NCBI RefSeq assembly: GCF_016625195.1
Contig: NZ_JACVUP010000024.1
Location: forward strand, 1 to 64,000
Direction of reading: 5' to 3'
Origin: Erwinia sp. S63
GTDB taxonomy: Bacteria > Pseudomonadota > Gammaproteobacteria > Enterobacterales > Enterobacteriaceae
DNA length: 64,000 nucleotides
Below, in pieces: positions 43,582 to 52,494 of this stretch. Under the pieces are notes generated by a model, which had not been told where the DNA came from, made no database searches, and saw only the letters and a program-made list of their open reading frames with translations. The translations under genes and the position numbers were made by a program. Each line of letters starts with the position of its first letter. Within the stretch, counting starts at the first letter, position 1.

Positions 43582-44490
43582 ATGTACCGAGAGATTGAAA
43601 TCTTCCGCGCCGTCATGCTGACGGGTAGTACCAGCCGCGCTGCGGAAAAGCTGGATATTTCCCAACCCGCAGTGAGTCAGGCTATCCGTAAACTTGAGGA
43701 GAATGCCGGGCTGAAGCTATTTGCCCGCGTGCGAGGACGGCTTTTGCCTACTCAGGAAGCCACTGCACTGATGGTCGATGTGGATCAGCATTTTACCGGT
43801 ATGGAAGCCATCGCCCATCGCCTGCGATCTCTAAGCGAACTGGGACTGGGAAGACTCGCGGTGGCCGCCTATCCGGCGGTTGGAAATCTGTTTCTTCCCC
43901 GTGCCATCGCCAGCTTCAATGTTGAACAGCGCAATATCCAAATCTCCCTCAAAGTACTCAGTTCACGGGAGGTTTATCAGCAGGTCATGGCAGGCCAGGT
44001 TGATTTCGGGCTGATGGCGGACGAGATCCCGCCCGGCGGGCTTGAGCATTCCCCCTTTTTGCAGGCCGAGGGGGTAGTCGTCATGGCGAAACATCACCCC
44101 CTAGCCGGCAGGGAAATTATTCATCCAGCTGACCTGGCACAGACTGAATTTCTGGCGTTGAGTCCAGAAGACAGCAGCCAGCAGCAACTTAACCGCCTGA
44201 TGGATCATCTTGGGCTGTCGCTTCAGGTGCGGGTCGAAACACCTTACTCGCTCACCATCTGCGAAATGGCACGTCTTGGACTGGGAGTCGGGCTGGTCAA
44301 TCCCATCGTTGCCTATGATTTTATGCACACGGATTTGGTTATCCGCCCCTTCAGCAGCGCAGTAAACTTTGCAGGATTAATGATATTTCGACCCGGCAAG
44401 CCGCTGTCAGAAAATGCCCGCGAATTTATGCGCGCATTGCGCATTCAGCTGGATAAAGATATGCGAACCATCCGACAGCGTATGAGCTGA
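43582..44490 (+). CDS. LysR-family regulator of the sulphur-amino-acid operon
   Basis: 302 aa. The N-terminal helix-turn-helix IEIFRAVMLTGSTSRAAEKLDISQPAVSQAIRKLEENAGLKLFARVRGRLLPT is followed by a substrate-binding domain (LAVAAYPAVGNLFLPRAIASF, GLMADEIPP, ICEMARLGLGVGLVNPIVAYDF). Divergent position implies control of the lyase/ABC operon and of itself. Converges with the WD40 gene about 140 bp downstream. Confidence 0.9.
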   Translation: MYREIEIFRAVMLTGSTSRAAEKLDISQPAVSQAIRKLEENAGLKLFARVRGRLLPTQEATALMVDVDQHFTGMEAIAHRLRSLSELGLGRLAVAAYPAVGNLFLPRAIASFNVEQRNIQISLKVLSSREVYQQVMAGQVDFGLMADEIPPGGLEHSPFLQAEGVVVMAKHHPLAGREIIHPADLAQTEFLALSPEDSSQQQLNRLMDHLGLSLQVRVETPYSLTICEMARLGLGVGLVNPIVAYDFMHTDLVIRPFSSAVNFAGLMIFRPGKPLSENAREFMRALRIQLDKDMRTIRQRMS

Positions 44491-44631
44491 AGATAAGCAC
44501 AGAATGGGTGACAGCATGGTGCCACCCTTAGGATTGTAGGTGCCATTTGCTCATCTGCATCCTGATTGTTCTCTGAACAATAAACTTAATATCTACAGTT
44601 GTAGCAGCCTGATATTAAGCAATAGATGATT

Positions 44632-45654
44632 TTACATGGTGATTTTTAGCAAATGTACGCCACCATCAATCGTACCTGCGGCTATTACTGACTCAATGGG
44701 ATGCCAGGCAATACAACTTATCGCGGCGTCCCCTTGCACAGCTGCAAGCGCATTAAAACGCGATGAATCATAAATAAAGAGACTTCCATCCTCGCCCCCG
44801 GAAGCAACTACGGGCTGATGAGGATGTGAGGCTAGCGCGGTAATGTTGCCATCGTGGCACAGCTGGTAGTCAGGACGGGTTCCCTCGGGGCCTTGTCCCT
44901 TAAAATCCCAGACTACAAGCGCCGCTCCACCAGCTGTATACAGATAGCGACCATTACAGCTCCAGACGATGTGCCGGACTTTGCCTTCATAGCCACCCAT
45001 TTGAAACTCATTCTCTTTTTTCAGGCGCCAGAGATGAATGTCCCCCTCCTGGCTGCCTGCGGCAATGATTGAACCATTCGGTCGAACAGCAAGGCTTAAA
45101 AGAGAACCTTTCCACTCATATATTCTTACTGGCTTACTTTTGGTGGGATACCACCGTGATACTTGTCCATAGCTGCTAGTCAGCAAACTGCCATCATCCT
45201 GCCATTCAACCCCTGTGAGCGTGCTCTCAGAGGCCATAAAATCACTAATGAGCAGCCCGTCGCTGTTCCAGACTTTCAGCTCCTTACCCGTTATGCCTGC
45301 GAGTGTGCCTTGGGAGGACCAGACCAACTTTTCGACCCACCCTCTTCCACTGGTTAGCGTATGCTTTTTGACACCTGTCGTTCCTGACCAAATGATGATT
45401 CGGCTGTCCTGACCACCGCTTACCAGCGTGGCATTGTCGGGCGACCAGGCAAGCGCACTGGCACCCAGTCCGTGTACCACTTCTCGCCACAGGCGCTTAC
45501 CCTCAGGCCAGCTGTAGACCGCAACGCTACCATCCGCACAGGCAGTTGCCAGATGCTTGCCGTCAGGGGAGAACGTTATCTGATTAACATACTCGCCTTC
45601 AGTGACAGACCACACCGGCTCATAGCCCGATCCTACTGGCGTTAAATTCGACAT
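44632..45654 (-). CDS. WD40-repeat protein coupled to the CobW GTPase
   Basis: 340 aa, cytosolic, no signal. Repeats ending in a W/Y-D-like strand recur about every 40 residues: DGSVAVYSW, DSRIIIWSG, KELKVWNSD, GQVSRWYPT, GDIHLWRL, AALVVWDF, DGSLFIYDS, GGVHLLKI, giving a seven- or eight-bladed propeller. No catalytic residues are evident; such propellers act as protein-binding platforms. The start lies inside the last codons of the CobW gene (13-bp overlap), so the two are translated together and probably work together in zinc delivery (inference). Confidence 0.85.
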   Translation of the reverse strand: MSNLTPVGSGYEPVWSVTEGEYVNQITFSPDGKHLATACADGSVAVYSWPEGKRLWREVVHGLGASALAWSPDNATLVSGGQDSRIIIWSGTTGVKKHTLTSGRGWVEKLVWSSQGTLAGITGKELKVWNSDGLLISDFMASESTLTGVEWQDDGSLLTSSYGQVSRWYPTKSKPVRIYEWKGSLLSLAVRPNGSIIAAGSQEGDIHLWRLKKENEFQMGGYEGKVRHIVWSCNGRYLYTAGGAALVVWDFKGQGPEGTRPDYQLCHDGNITALASHPHQPVVASGGEDGSLFIYDSSRFNALAAVQGDAAISCIAWHPIESVIAAGTIDGGVHLLKITM

Positions 45655-46991
45655 GCATTCACACCTTCAATGAGCGCCTGCCGATCAAGACCACGGCCGA
45701 TAAACACGATTTCACTTATACGAGGCTCATTCACTTGCCACAGGCGATCTCTATTGAAATCCATCAACATATGAACACCCTGGAACACTACCCGGCTCTG
45801 CTGACCAGCAATGTTGAGAATCCCTTTGGAGCGAAATATATTTTCCCCCTGGACTGATAACAACATGCGTAGCCACTGGCTGAATTTTGCTTCAGACAGC
45901 TCTCCTTCCAGCGTGATGCCAACAGAGGTAATCTCATCATCATGGCTATGCGCAGCGCTATAGGCATGGAAGATACTGGGTGACAAGTCAGTGCCGTTGC
46001 GTCGAAGGGAAAGATGAAACTCTTCAGGCATGTGTTGGGTTGCCAGCGCATAAAATCCGGCTTCTTCAATCTCTACGGTAAACGAAAGTGTGCCCTGGGC
46101 TGGAACCGGTAAATCTAAAAGCTGTTTTGCAGGCTTGAGAGGGCCTGTCGTTGGAGCAGAACGCTCTTGCGACTGAAACGTCAAATCTGCCTTGGCAGCG
46201 AAATCAGACAGTGTGGCAGCGCTGTCATCAGCAACCCGCACAAATAAGGCCTCAATCTGGGGGTCAGGTCCTTCTGAGTAATGTAATTCATGTACGCCGG
46301 CGTCAAGAGCGTAAATGCCAGCCCATTCGAAAGGATATTCGGGCTCCAGAAAGCGCGGCCGCTCCTCAAGAATACGGTTCAAATCGAAGCCGCCAATATT
46401 CAGGACCGATGGAATATCGACTTCCGCGTTGACGGTCCGGTCTATTCTGGCCAGCGCATTCATGCTGCGTAATCTCTTCTCAAGTACGTCTAGTTTTTTC
46501 CCGTCCGTCAGATCGGTTTTATTGAGTAAAATTACATCGGCAAAGGCAATTTGTTCTCGTACTTCGTCACTGCTATCAATGTGTTGCTCTACATGATGAG
46601 CATCGACGACCGTAATGATGCCATCGAGTCGCATCGCTGCATTTATCTCTTCATCTACAAAAAACGTTTGTGACACCGGGCCTGGGTCCGCCATGCCCGT
46701 TGTTTCAATCAGAATTCGGTCAAACTTATCGCGTCGACGCATAAGGCTGCCGAGAATGCGGATAAGATCGCCACGCACCGTGCAGCAAATGCAACCATTG
46801 TTCATCTCAAAGACTTCTTCATCCGCATTGATAACCAAAGCATCATCAATACCGATTTCACCAAACTCATTTTCAATTACGGCGATACGAAGCCCATGCT
46901 GTTTACTGAGTATATGATTCAGAAGCGTGGTTTTACCTGATCCGAGAAAGCCGGTCAGGACAGTGACTGGAATGCGATTATCTTGATTCAT
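45642..46991 (-). CDS. COG0523/CobW-family GTPase, putative zinc metallochaperone
   Basis: 449 aa. Walker A G14-FLGSGK20-TT, the metal-binding C67-I-C69-C70 motif in NNGCICCTV, DPGP switch, VLLNKTDL nucleotide specificity motif, and a C-terminal CobW_C domain holding YSAAHSHDDE, a potential metal-binding loop. In zinc-starved bacteria this subgroup is thought to hand zinc to client enzymes using GTP. A Zur-type box lies 91 bp upstream (47082-47096) and neighbouring genes are zinc-scarcity paralogues, which supports the zinc assignment. Followed by the overlapping WD40 gene. Confidence 0.9.
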   Translation of the reverse strand: MNQDNRIPVTVLTGFLGSGKTTLLNHILSKQHGLRIAVIENEFGEIGIDDALVINADEEVFEMNNGCICCTVRGDLIRILGSLMRRRDKFDRILIETTGMADPGPVSQTFFVDEEINAAMRLDGIITVVDAHHVEQHIDSSDEVREQIAFADVILLNKTDLTDGKKLDVLEKRLRSMNALARIDRTVNAEVDIPSVLNIGGFDLNRILEERPRFLEPEYPFEWAGIYALDAGVHELHYSEGPDPQIEALFVRVADDSAATLSDFAAKADLTFQSQERSAPTTGPLKPAKQLLDLPVPAQGTLSFTVEIEEAGFYALATQHMPEEFHLSLRRNGTDLSPSIFHAYSAAHSHDDEITSVGITLEGELSEAKFSQWLRMLLSVQGENIFRSKGILNIAGQQSRVVFQGVHMLMDFNRDRLWQVNEPRISEIVFIGRGLDRQALIEGVNACRI

Positions 46992-47424
46992 GATTGCTCC
47001 GAAAGGTAATTACCGCTTTAAACTCAAGTCTGAAAGGCCACCAAGTTGATAAACACCAGCCCAGCAGCACAGACTATGTTACGTTATAATATTACATAAA
47101 ACGGAAAAATGAACTTTACAGTTAGTAGCATTGCCACGGCAATCTTAGCTTTCTCATGTACGACAGCATTTGCGACTAACAGTCACATCACCTTTAGAAC
47201 TGTGGCGCTTCCGTAACACTAGATGTTCGCCCGTATCATCTAGATTGGGCATCATTTTACTAAATAATGGTTGGCTGCTTGCGCGCACCAGATAAGTGGC
47301 CATGCAGTAGGAACAGTTGCCAGTTATATCAGGGGGGTAAGGCGCCATTCTGTGCCACTGCCCTTCCAGACGGGTTCGGCCTAGCCCATCAAAATCCTAG
47401 GCAGGATTTAGATAGGTTGAGATA
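46992..47424. other. Upstream region of the CobW gene
   Basis: About 430 bp. It holds the Zur-type box at 47082-47096; the rest (47100-47424) shows no credible ORF. It separates CobW from the TetR gene, both on the minus strand. Confidence 0.45.
47082..47096. promoter_or_regulatory. Zur-type box before the cobW/WD40 operon
   Basis: CGTTAT-AAT-ATTACA differs from the canonical 15-mer TGTTATANTATAACA at two positions and matches the palindromic 6-3-6 layout seen elsewhere in the window. Located 91 bp before the cobW start codon. Confidence 0.75.
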
Positions 47425-48066
47425 TCACCGAAGCAAGGCTTTTTTTTGTAAATAGCTACTGCAGATGATCAAGAGGTCTGCCTCTAACTTTCTAATTGAA
47501 TCAATGGGTTCTCTATCCAGACTTTCAAACACCGCACGGGTTGTTCCACTGAGCATGTTTTGCAGGAAAAAAGCCACCTCATCAGGCTCAGAAAAAAATG
47601 CATCCTTTAAATTGATTAATACTGTTTTTATCGCAGCACGCATGCGGTAAATCATGTCGCGGACCGGCTCAGAAGCATCCAGGTGACTCACGGCAGAATA
47701 AAGTGAAACAGACGCTTCTAGCTCGAACGTCTTGGCATTAAGGTAAGCCTTTACCAGTCCCTCTCCTATTTCTGCAAGGCACTGACACTCAAGTTTCAGA
47801 CAGGAAACTTCAAAGGCTGAGGCTATGCGCCCCAAGTGGTGAGAAAGAACGGCATAGAGGAGTGCATGTTTGTTAGGAAAATATTGATAGAGCGTACCCA
47901 CTGAAGTTCCTGCGCGCTCAGCCACTTTTGTGGTAGTGAAGTCAGAAGAACCCCCCATGCGCAAAACCTGAATCGCGGCAGCAAAAATAGCCTCTATGGT
48001 TTCAGCAGATCGCCTTTGCTGGGGGGTTTTGCGGGGGATCAGCGTGGTGTGAATCTCACGTTTCAA
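47425..48066 (-). CDS. TetR-family regulator
   Basis: 213 aa. An N-terminal HTH (residues 18-63: RRSAETIEAIFAAAIQVL, TTTKVAERAGTSVGTLYQYFPNKHALLYAVL) and an all-helical ligand domain. Divergent from an aldo/keto reductase gene with 100 bp between start codons, so it probably represses that gene in response to an electrophile or aldehyde. The pair interrupts the zinc genes and carries no Zur-type box. Confidence 0.9.
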   Translation of the reverse strand: MKREIHTTLIPRKTPQQRRSAETIEAIFAAAIQVLRMGGSSDFTTTKVAERAGTSVGTLYQYFPNKHALLYAVLSHHLGRIASAFEVSCLKLECQCLAEIGEGLVKAYLNAKTFELEASVSLYSAVSHLDASEPVRDMIYRMRAAIKTVLINLKDAFFSEPDEVAFFLQNMLSGTTRAVFESLDREPIDSIRKLEADLLIICSSYLQKKALLR

Positions 48067-48166
48067 AAGCGAATTCCGAATCTGAATAATTCTTCATATA
48101 CTAAGCATACGTCCCATCCATGTCACGTCGGCTGACGTTTTGAAGATCGAAAAAGAGAGGAAAAAC

Positions 48167-49108
48167 ATGAAGCAGCGTAAACTTGGCAATCAGGGACTGA
48201 TAGTCAGCGAGATTGGCTATGGCGCGATGGGAACTGCCGTAGGATACGGTCCCACCAATGATGCTCAATCGGTCAAGGCTATCCGGCAAGCCCACGAGAT
48301 GGGGGTTACCCATTTCGATACTGCACATATGTACGGTTGGGGCGAAGGGGAAAAGTTGCTTGGCATAGCGCTCGCCCCCTTCAGGGATAAAGTAACCATT
48401 GCAACTAAGTTCGGCATTGCCGACGAACAATGGAACCCAGATTCAAGCCTTCAGGCCATGCGGAAAAGCGTTGAAAACAGCCTTCAGAATCTGAAAATCG
48501 AAACTATTGATGTTCTTTATCAGCACGTTCACGATCCGAAAATACCGGTCGAGGAAGTAATCGGTGAAATGCAGCGCTTCGTAGAGGAGGGTAAAGTGCG
48601 CTATCTGGGAATGTCTAACTCCAGCACCGAGATGATCAAGCGGGCAATGAAAGTTGCACCGATTTCAGTTTACCAGATGGAGTACTCAATATTTTCTCGT
48701 GGAGTAGAAGCGGTTTTACCATATCTGCGCGAATTAGGTATTGGCCTCGTAGCATACTCTCCCTTAGCTCGCGGCTTCCTGAGTGGGGCAGTAAAACCGA
48801 GAGATGCCTATTCAAGCTCTGATTTCCGTCAATGGATGGCATGGTGGGCACCTGAAAACTTCAGTGAAAATGTTGCACTTGCCGAGGAGCTCAATTCGAT
48901 TGCAGAATCGAAGGGGTGTAAACTTTCTCAACTGGCTATCGCGTGGCTATTGGCGAAGGGCGGGGACATTGTGCCCATTCCTGGGTCGCGCAGTGTAGAG
49001 CGTGTTGCGGAAAATATCGGCAGCGCTGATATACTACTCACTTCCGAAGACCTTATACGCATTGATGCTATTGCTTTAAATGGCGCCCAGGGTGGGATCA
49101 TCGGATGA
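48167..49108 (+). CDS. Aldo/keto reductase (AKR13-like)
   Basis: 313 aa. Start at 48167 (MKQRKLGNQGLIVSEIGYGAMG) has GAGG six to ten bases upstream; the frame opens 9 codons earlier without support. VTHFDTAHMYGWGEGEKLLG (catalytic D, Y), KVTIATKFG (K), DVLYQHVHDP (H) and VPIPGSRSVERVAENI (NADPH site) fit the aldo/keto reductase fold, closest to the plant-aldose-reductase-like AKR13 group. Probably reduces reactive carbonyls. Ends before a perfect hairpin. Confidence 0.88.
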   Translation: MKQRKLGNQGLIVSEIGYGAMGTAVGYGPTNDAQSVKAIRQAHEMGVTHFDTAHMYGWGEGEKLLGIALAPFRDKVTIATKFGIADEQWNPDSSLQAMRKSVENSLQNLKIETIDVLYQHVHDPKIPVEEVIGEMQRFVEEGKVRYLGMSNSSTEMIKRAMKVAPISVYQMEYSIFSRGVEAVLPYLRELGIGLVAYSPLARGFLSGAVKPRDAYSSSDFRQWMAWWAPENFSENVALAEELNSIAESKGCKLSQLAIAWLLAKGGDIVPIPGSRSVERVAENIGSADILLTSEDLIRIDAIALNGAQGGIIG

Positions 49109-49260
49109 TGATAAACAAATTGGATTACGCTGAGTCCTGCCTGAAGTAATTAACTCAAGCTGCAGTAAAATTTTTTAGATGAGCATTGGTTTTTGATGAA
49201 GCTTCTCTTTAAAAATAGAAAACACGGTCATTAATTTATTATTTAACACACCGCAACTTT

Positions 49261-49290
49261 AACAAGAGCAACCTCTTGGTTGCTCTTGTT
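49261..49290. terminator. Bidirectional terminator
   Basis: AACAAGAGCAACC and GGTTGCTCTTGTT form a perfect 13-bp stem with loop TCTT between the convergent aldo/keto reductase and FAD oxidoreductase genes, with A/T-rich flanks on both sides. Confidence 0.75.
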
Positions 49291-49320
49291 AAACAAGTCA
49301 GTACATTAACGCTATGATAT

Positions 49321-50508
49321 CTACTGAGCCGCAGGAAAGTGAAGGGTGGAAAACGCCGGAAAATCTTCAGACGATTTTCCTAGCAGTCGATCAGGCGCAT
49401 AATCATTAAGCAATGCAGAACGGTGACCCTCAAGGATTTCTTCCGCAGCTAACTTCCCTAATAAGGGTGCCAGGGTCATACCGCTGTGCGTCACCATTAA
49501 ATAAACTCTGCGGTACGGCGTGACAAATCCAATACCGGGCAGGCCATCAGCCGGTCGCGCACGCTGACCTATTGTAATACGTTCGATTTTTGCCGACTCC
49601 GTATTATCAAATAATCGGTGTAAACGGTTCAGCATTTCCTGGCCGATGAAGCCATCATACGTTGGAAAAAATGTGGGGTTAGCGAAGTGGTCGAGGTCTG
49701 GCGCCTGGAGCAATAGTCGCCCCCCTCCTTCTGGCCTGACATTAAGCTCCGGCGTAATGAGGTTAGCACTGAGCTGAGTGAATTGCGGCGTGGTATGGGC
49801 AAGGAAACCACAGGCAATTTTATTAGGGTGGTTAGGATCAATCATCGCCAGCTCTAAGCCCATACGTCCCATGATCTCTTGTGACCAGCGACCTGTAGCT
49901 AAAACAACCTGTTCACCCTGCCAGACGGTTCCATCAGCAAGTGTCAGGGCAACACTACCTCCATTTTCCTGAACATCCACTACGTCAGCATTTATATGTA
50001 ATTTGGCGCCAAATCGTCGCGCTTCTGCCCACTGGTGCGCCAGGAAAATGGTGAGATGTAACAGACACTCATCTGGAAAATGACAAATACGTTCGATCCT
50101 GGGATCAATGCGAATTTCAGGAACACGCGTCTTCATCTGCTCACGAGACAGATCAACAACCGCATAATTCGATTGTCGTAACTTAGCGATGCGTTGTTCA
50201 AGCCGCTGTTGTTGGGCTGTATCCGTTGCCCATTCATATGTCCCGGTACGAATTAACCATTGTCCTTCAGAATGAGCCTGTTGTTGCAATGCATAATGTT
50301 CCTGCATCGCAGCGACATTCAATGAATGATAACTCTCTGGATTTTTACCATTGGAGTTAATCCAGGCAAATGTTGTCGTGCTGGTACCTGCACCGATAGA
50401 CTGCCGTTCAAATATGCTGACCTCTGCACCGGTCAAAGCCAGTGAACGGGCAACCGAAAGTCCCAATGCTCCTGCCCCAATAACCGCAATCCGCTTTTTG
50501 TTTATCAA
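49321..50508 (-). CDS. FAD-dependent amino acid oxidase-like oxidoreductase (DAO family)
   Basis: 395 aa. FAD loop IAVIGAGALGLSVARSLALTGAEVSIFE (residues 7-34), SIGAGTSTTTFAWINSNGK, VVLATGRWS and near the C-terminus GIGFVTPYRRVYLMVTHSGMTLAPLLG: the D-amino acid oxidase/DadA/glycine oxidase fold. Oxidises an amine or amino acid of unknown identity. It lies 38 bp downstream of the periplasmic amidase on the same strand and may be the last gene of the thrS-pyrC-hemB-amidase transcript, although no zinc link is evident. Confidence 0.82.
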   Translation of the reverse strand: MINKKRIAVIGAGALGLSVARSLALTGAEVSIFERQSIGAGTSTTTFAWINSNGKNPESYHSLNVAAMQEHYALQQQAHSEGQWLIRTGTYEWATDTAQQQRLEQRIAKLRQSNYAVVDLSREQMKTRVPEIRIDPRIERICHFPDECLLHLTIFLAHQWAEARRFGAKLHINADVVDVQENGGSVALTLADGTVWQGEQVVLATGRWSQEIMGRMGLELAMIDPNHPNKIACGFLAHTTPQFTQLSANLITPELNVRPEGGGRLLLQAPDLDHFANPTFFPTYDGFIGQEMLNRLHRLFDNTESAKIERITIGQRARPADGLPGIGFVTPYRRVYLMVTHSGMTLAPLLGKLAAEEILEGHRSALLNDYAPDRLLGKSSEDFPAFSTLHFPAAQ

Positions 50509-50546
50509 ATACTTCTCCCCGGTTGATATGAACTACCCGCCATAAG

Positions 50547-51443
50547 CTAAGCCTGCATATCATCAAAGTAGCTGGTTATCCCTTTTACAATAGCGCCTGC
50601 TATCTTCATGCGAAATGCCTGTGTGCCTAAGAGCTTCTCTTCATCAGGATTTGTTATGAATGATGTTTCAACCAACACAGAGGGGATTGAGGGTGATTTT
50701 AGTACCACAAAAGCGGCTTGTTCAGTATGACGGCTATGCATAGGGTGGACTGGTTCAATATGTTGGATCATATGCTTACCTAGCCTGAGACTGTCTTTGA
50801 TGGTGTTATGCTGGACAAGATCGAATAATACATTTTGCAATACAGCGTCTTTGGTTTTTACATCGATGTCCGTGAAGTCATCGGCTGAATTTTCTTTGTC
50901 AGCCAAATAACGCTCCATCGTACTGCTGGCTCCACGAGAAGAAAGTGCAAATACCGAAGCGCCGTGCGCTTCGGGTCTGGTGAATCCATCAGCGTGGATG
51001 GAGAGGAAAATATCCGCCTCGTGTTGATGAGCGATATTGATTCGTTCATACAAGGGAATGAAATGATCCTCATCCCGAGTGAGTTTCACCTCAATATCTT
51101 TACGAGGTTCTAAGAGAACGCGAATGTTTTGCGCTATTTCTAACACCACATGTTTCTCTTCTGCGCCAGTATGACCAACTGCACCAGGGTCTTTTCCTCC
51201 ATGGCCTGGATCAATCATGACACATTTCACATGTGTCTCACCGGCGTGTTGCGGTTTTTTTGCCATTGTCGATGGACTCGTATGACCGGCTGGTTTCGCC
51301 TCCTGGGGGGCTGGGATAAATTTAAGTGTTGCGAACTCCTCTTTAGCAAAGACTGGCGTACAAAACGCCAGACCTGATAATAAAAAGCGACGACGCTTCA
51401 TCGATACTTTTTGACTGGATAAAAAATTGAGCATTTCCATCAT
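50547..51443 (-). CDS. N-acetylmuramoyl-L-alanine amidase, Tat-exported (AmiA/AmiC-like paralogue)
   Basis: 298 aa. An N-terminal MKRRRFLLSGLAFCTPVFA resembles a twin-arginine signal, as in AmiA and AmiC. The Amidase_3 domain (about 75-295) keeps the zinc residues: H in MIDPGHGGKDPGA, E in AEEKHVVLE, H in LSIHADGF and the catalytic E in VLVETSFITN. It cleaves the peptide from MurNAc during daughter-cell separation, in the periplasm. M15 (51401) is an alternative start. It follows hemB by 9 bp. An extra amidase made under zinc starvation would sustain cell division; such paralogues are known in Zur clusters. Confidence 0.88.
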   Translation of the reverse strand: MMEMLNFLSSQKVSMKRRRFLLSGLAFCTPVFAKEEFATLKFIPAPQEAKPAGHTSPSTMAKKPQHAGETHVKCVMIDPGHGGKDPGAVGHTGAEEKHVVLEIAQNIRVLLEPRKDIEVKLTRDEDHFIPLYERINIAHQHEADIFLSIHADGFTRPEAHGASVFALSSRGASSTMERYLADKENSADDFTDIDVKTKDAVLQNVLFDLVQHNTIKDSLRLGKHMIQHIEPVHPMHSRHTEQAAFVVLKSPSIPSVLVETSFITNPDEEKLLGTQAFRMKIAGAIVKGITSYFDDMQA

Positions 51444-51452
51444 TGTCTTAAA

Positions 51453-52475
51453 CTAACCGTTGCGTTCCGCCATCCACGCGGCCGCCTGTTTTGCAAAGTA
51501 AGTCAAAACCCCGTCAGCACCAGCCCGTTTGAAGCAAAGTAGCGATTCGACCACCGTCGGCTGCGGCATCAACCAACCTTGCTGGAACGCAGCCATATGC
51601 ATCGCATATTCCCCTGAAACCTGATAGGCAAAGACGGGGACGGCGAACTGATTTTTCACTTCCCGAATAACATCCAGATATGGCATGCCGGGTTTTACCA
51701 TGACCATATCCGCTCCTTCCGTCAGATCCTGAGCAACCTCGTGAAGGGCCTCCAACCGGTTGGCAGGATTCATTTGGTAGGTCTGCTTATCGCCTCCACC
51801 CAGCGCCGATGCTGAACCGATCGCATCACGGAAAGGGCCATAGTAATGTGAGGCGTATTTAGCCGAATAGGCCATGATCTGGGTGTTAACAAACCCCTGC
51901 GCTTCCAGAGCTTGTCGTATTTTTCCTACTCTGCCGTCCATCATGTCGCTGGGTGCAATAATGTCTGCTCCAGCGTATGCGTGTGCCATTGCCTGTTTTA
52001 TCAGCACATCATTGGTCGCTTCATTCAATACATATCCCTGCGCATTCAGGATGCCGTCCTGACCATGAGAGGTGTAAGGATCGAGCGCCACATCAGTAAT
52101 GATGCCTAATTGAGGATAAGCACTTTTGAGGGCCCGAATTGCGCGCGGTATTAACCCCTCCTCGTTAAAAGATTCATCGGCCAGAGGGGTTTTTAAAGCA
52201 CTGTCAACTGAAGGAAACAATGCAATAGCAGGGATGCCTAATGCTACGATCTCATCAGCCTCCCTCAGTAATTGGTCAACGGACAGACGATATACGCCAG
52301 GCATTGAAGCAACTTCCTGTCGTTGGTTCCCCCCTTCAACAACAAACAATGGGTAAATAAGATCGTTTACTGTGAGCTGGTTTTCAGCGGTAAGATTGCG
52401 GCTAAATGCCTGTGCCCGGCTCCGCCGTAAACGTCGGTCTGGATAATTACCGGTGAAGTTAAAGTCCATGTTCAA
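51453..52475 (-). CDS. hemB: Delta-aminolevulinic acid dehydratase (porphobilinogen synthase), cysteine-free metal-site type
   Basis: 340 aa. Second committed haem step: joins two 5-aminolevulinates. Schiff-base lysines lie in YSAKYAS and MVKPGMPYLD. In zinc-type HemB the segment after D-V has three Cys (about 120-130); here residues 128-141 read DVALDPYTSHGQDG, the aspartate variant of Pseudomonas-type magnesium enzymes. So this copy should work without the active-site zinc, which fits its place in the zinc-scarcity operon. Gap to pyrC 19 bp, to the amidase 9 bp. Confidence 0.93.
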   Translation of the reverse strand: MNMDFNFTGNYPDRRLRRSRAQAFSRNLTAENQLTVNDLIYPLFVVEGGNQRQEVASMPGVYRLSVDQLLREADEIVALGIPAIALFPSVDSALKTPLADESFNEEGLIPRAIRALKSAYPQLGIITDVALDPYTSHGQDGILNAQGYVLNEATNDVLIKQAMAHAYAGADIIAPSDMMDGRVGKIRQALEAQGFVNTQIMAYSAKYASHYYGPFRDAIGSASALGGGDKQTYQMNPANRLEALHEVAQDLTEGADMVMVKPGMPYLDVIREVKNQFAVPVFAYQVSGEYAMHMAAFQQGWLMPQPTVVESLLCFKRAGADGVLTYFAKQAAAWMAERNG

Positions 52476-52494
52476 TACCTATTCTGAATAAATA

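Noticed and set aside
47154..47455. Short frames in the gap between cobW and the TetR gene
   Set aside because: No ribosome sites, no domains; overlapping frames on both strands suggest non-coding DNA.
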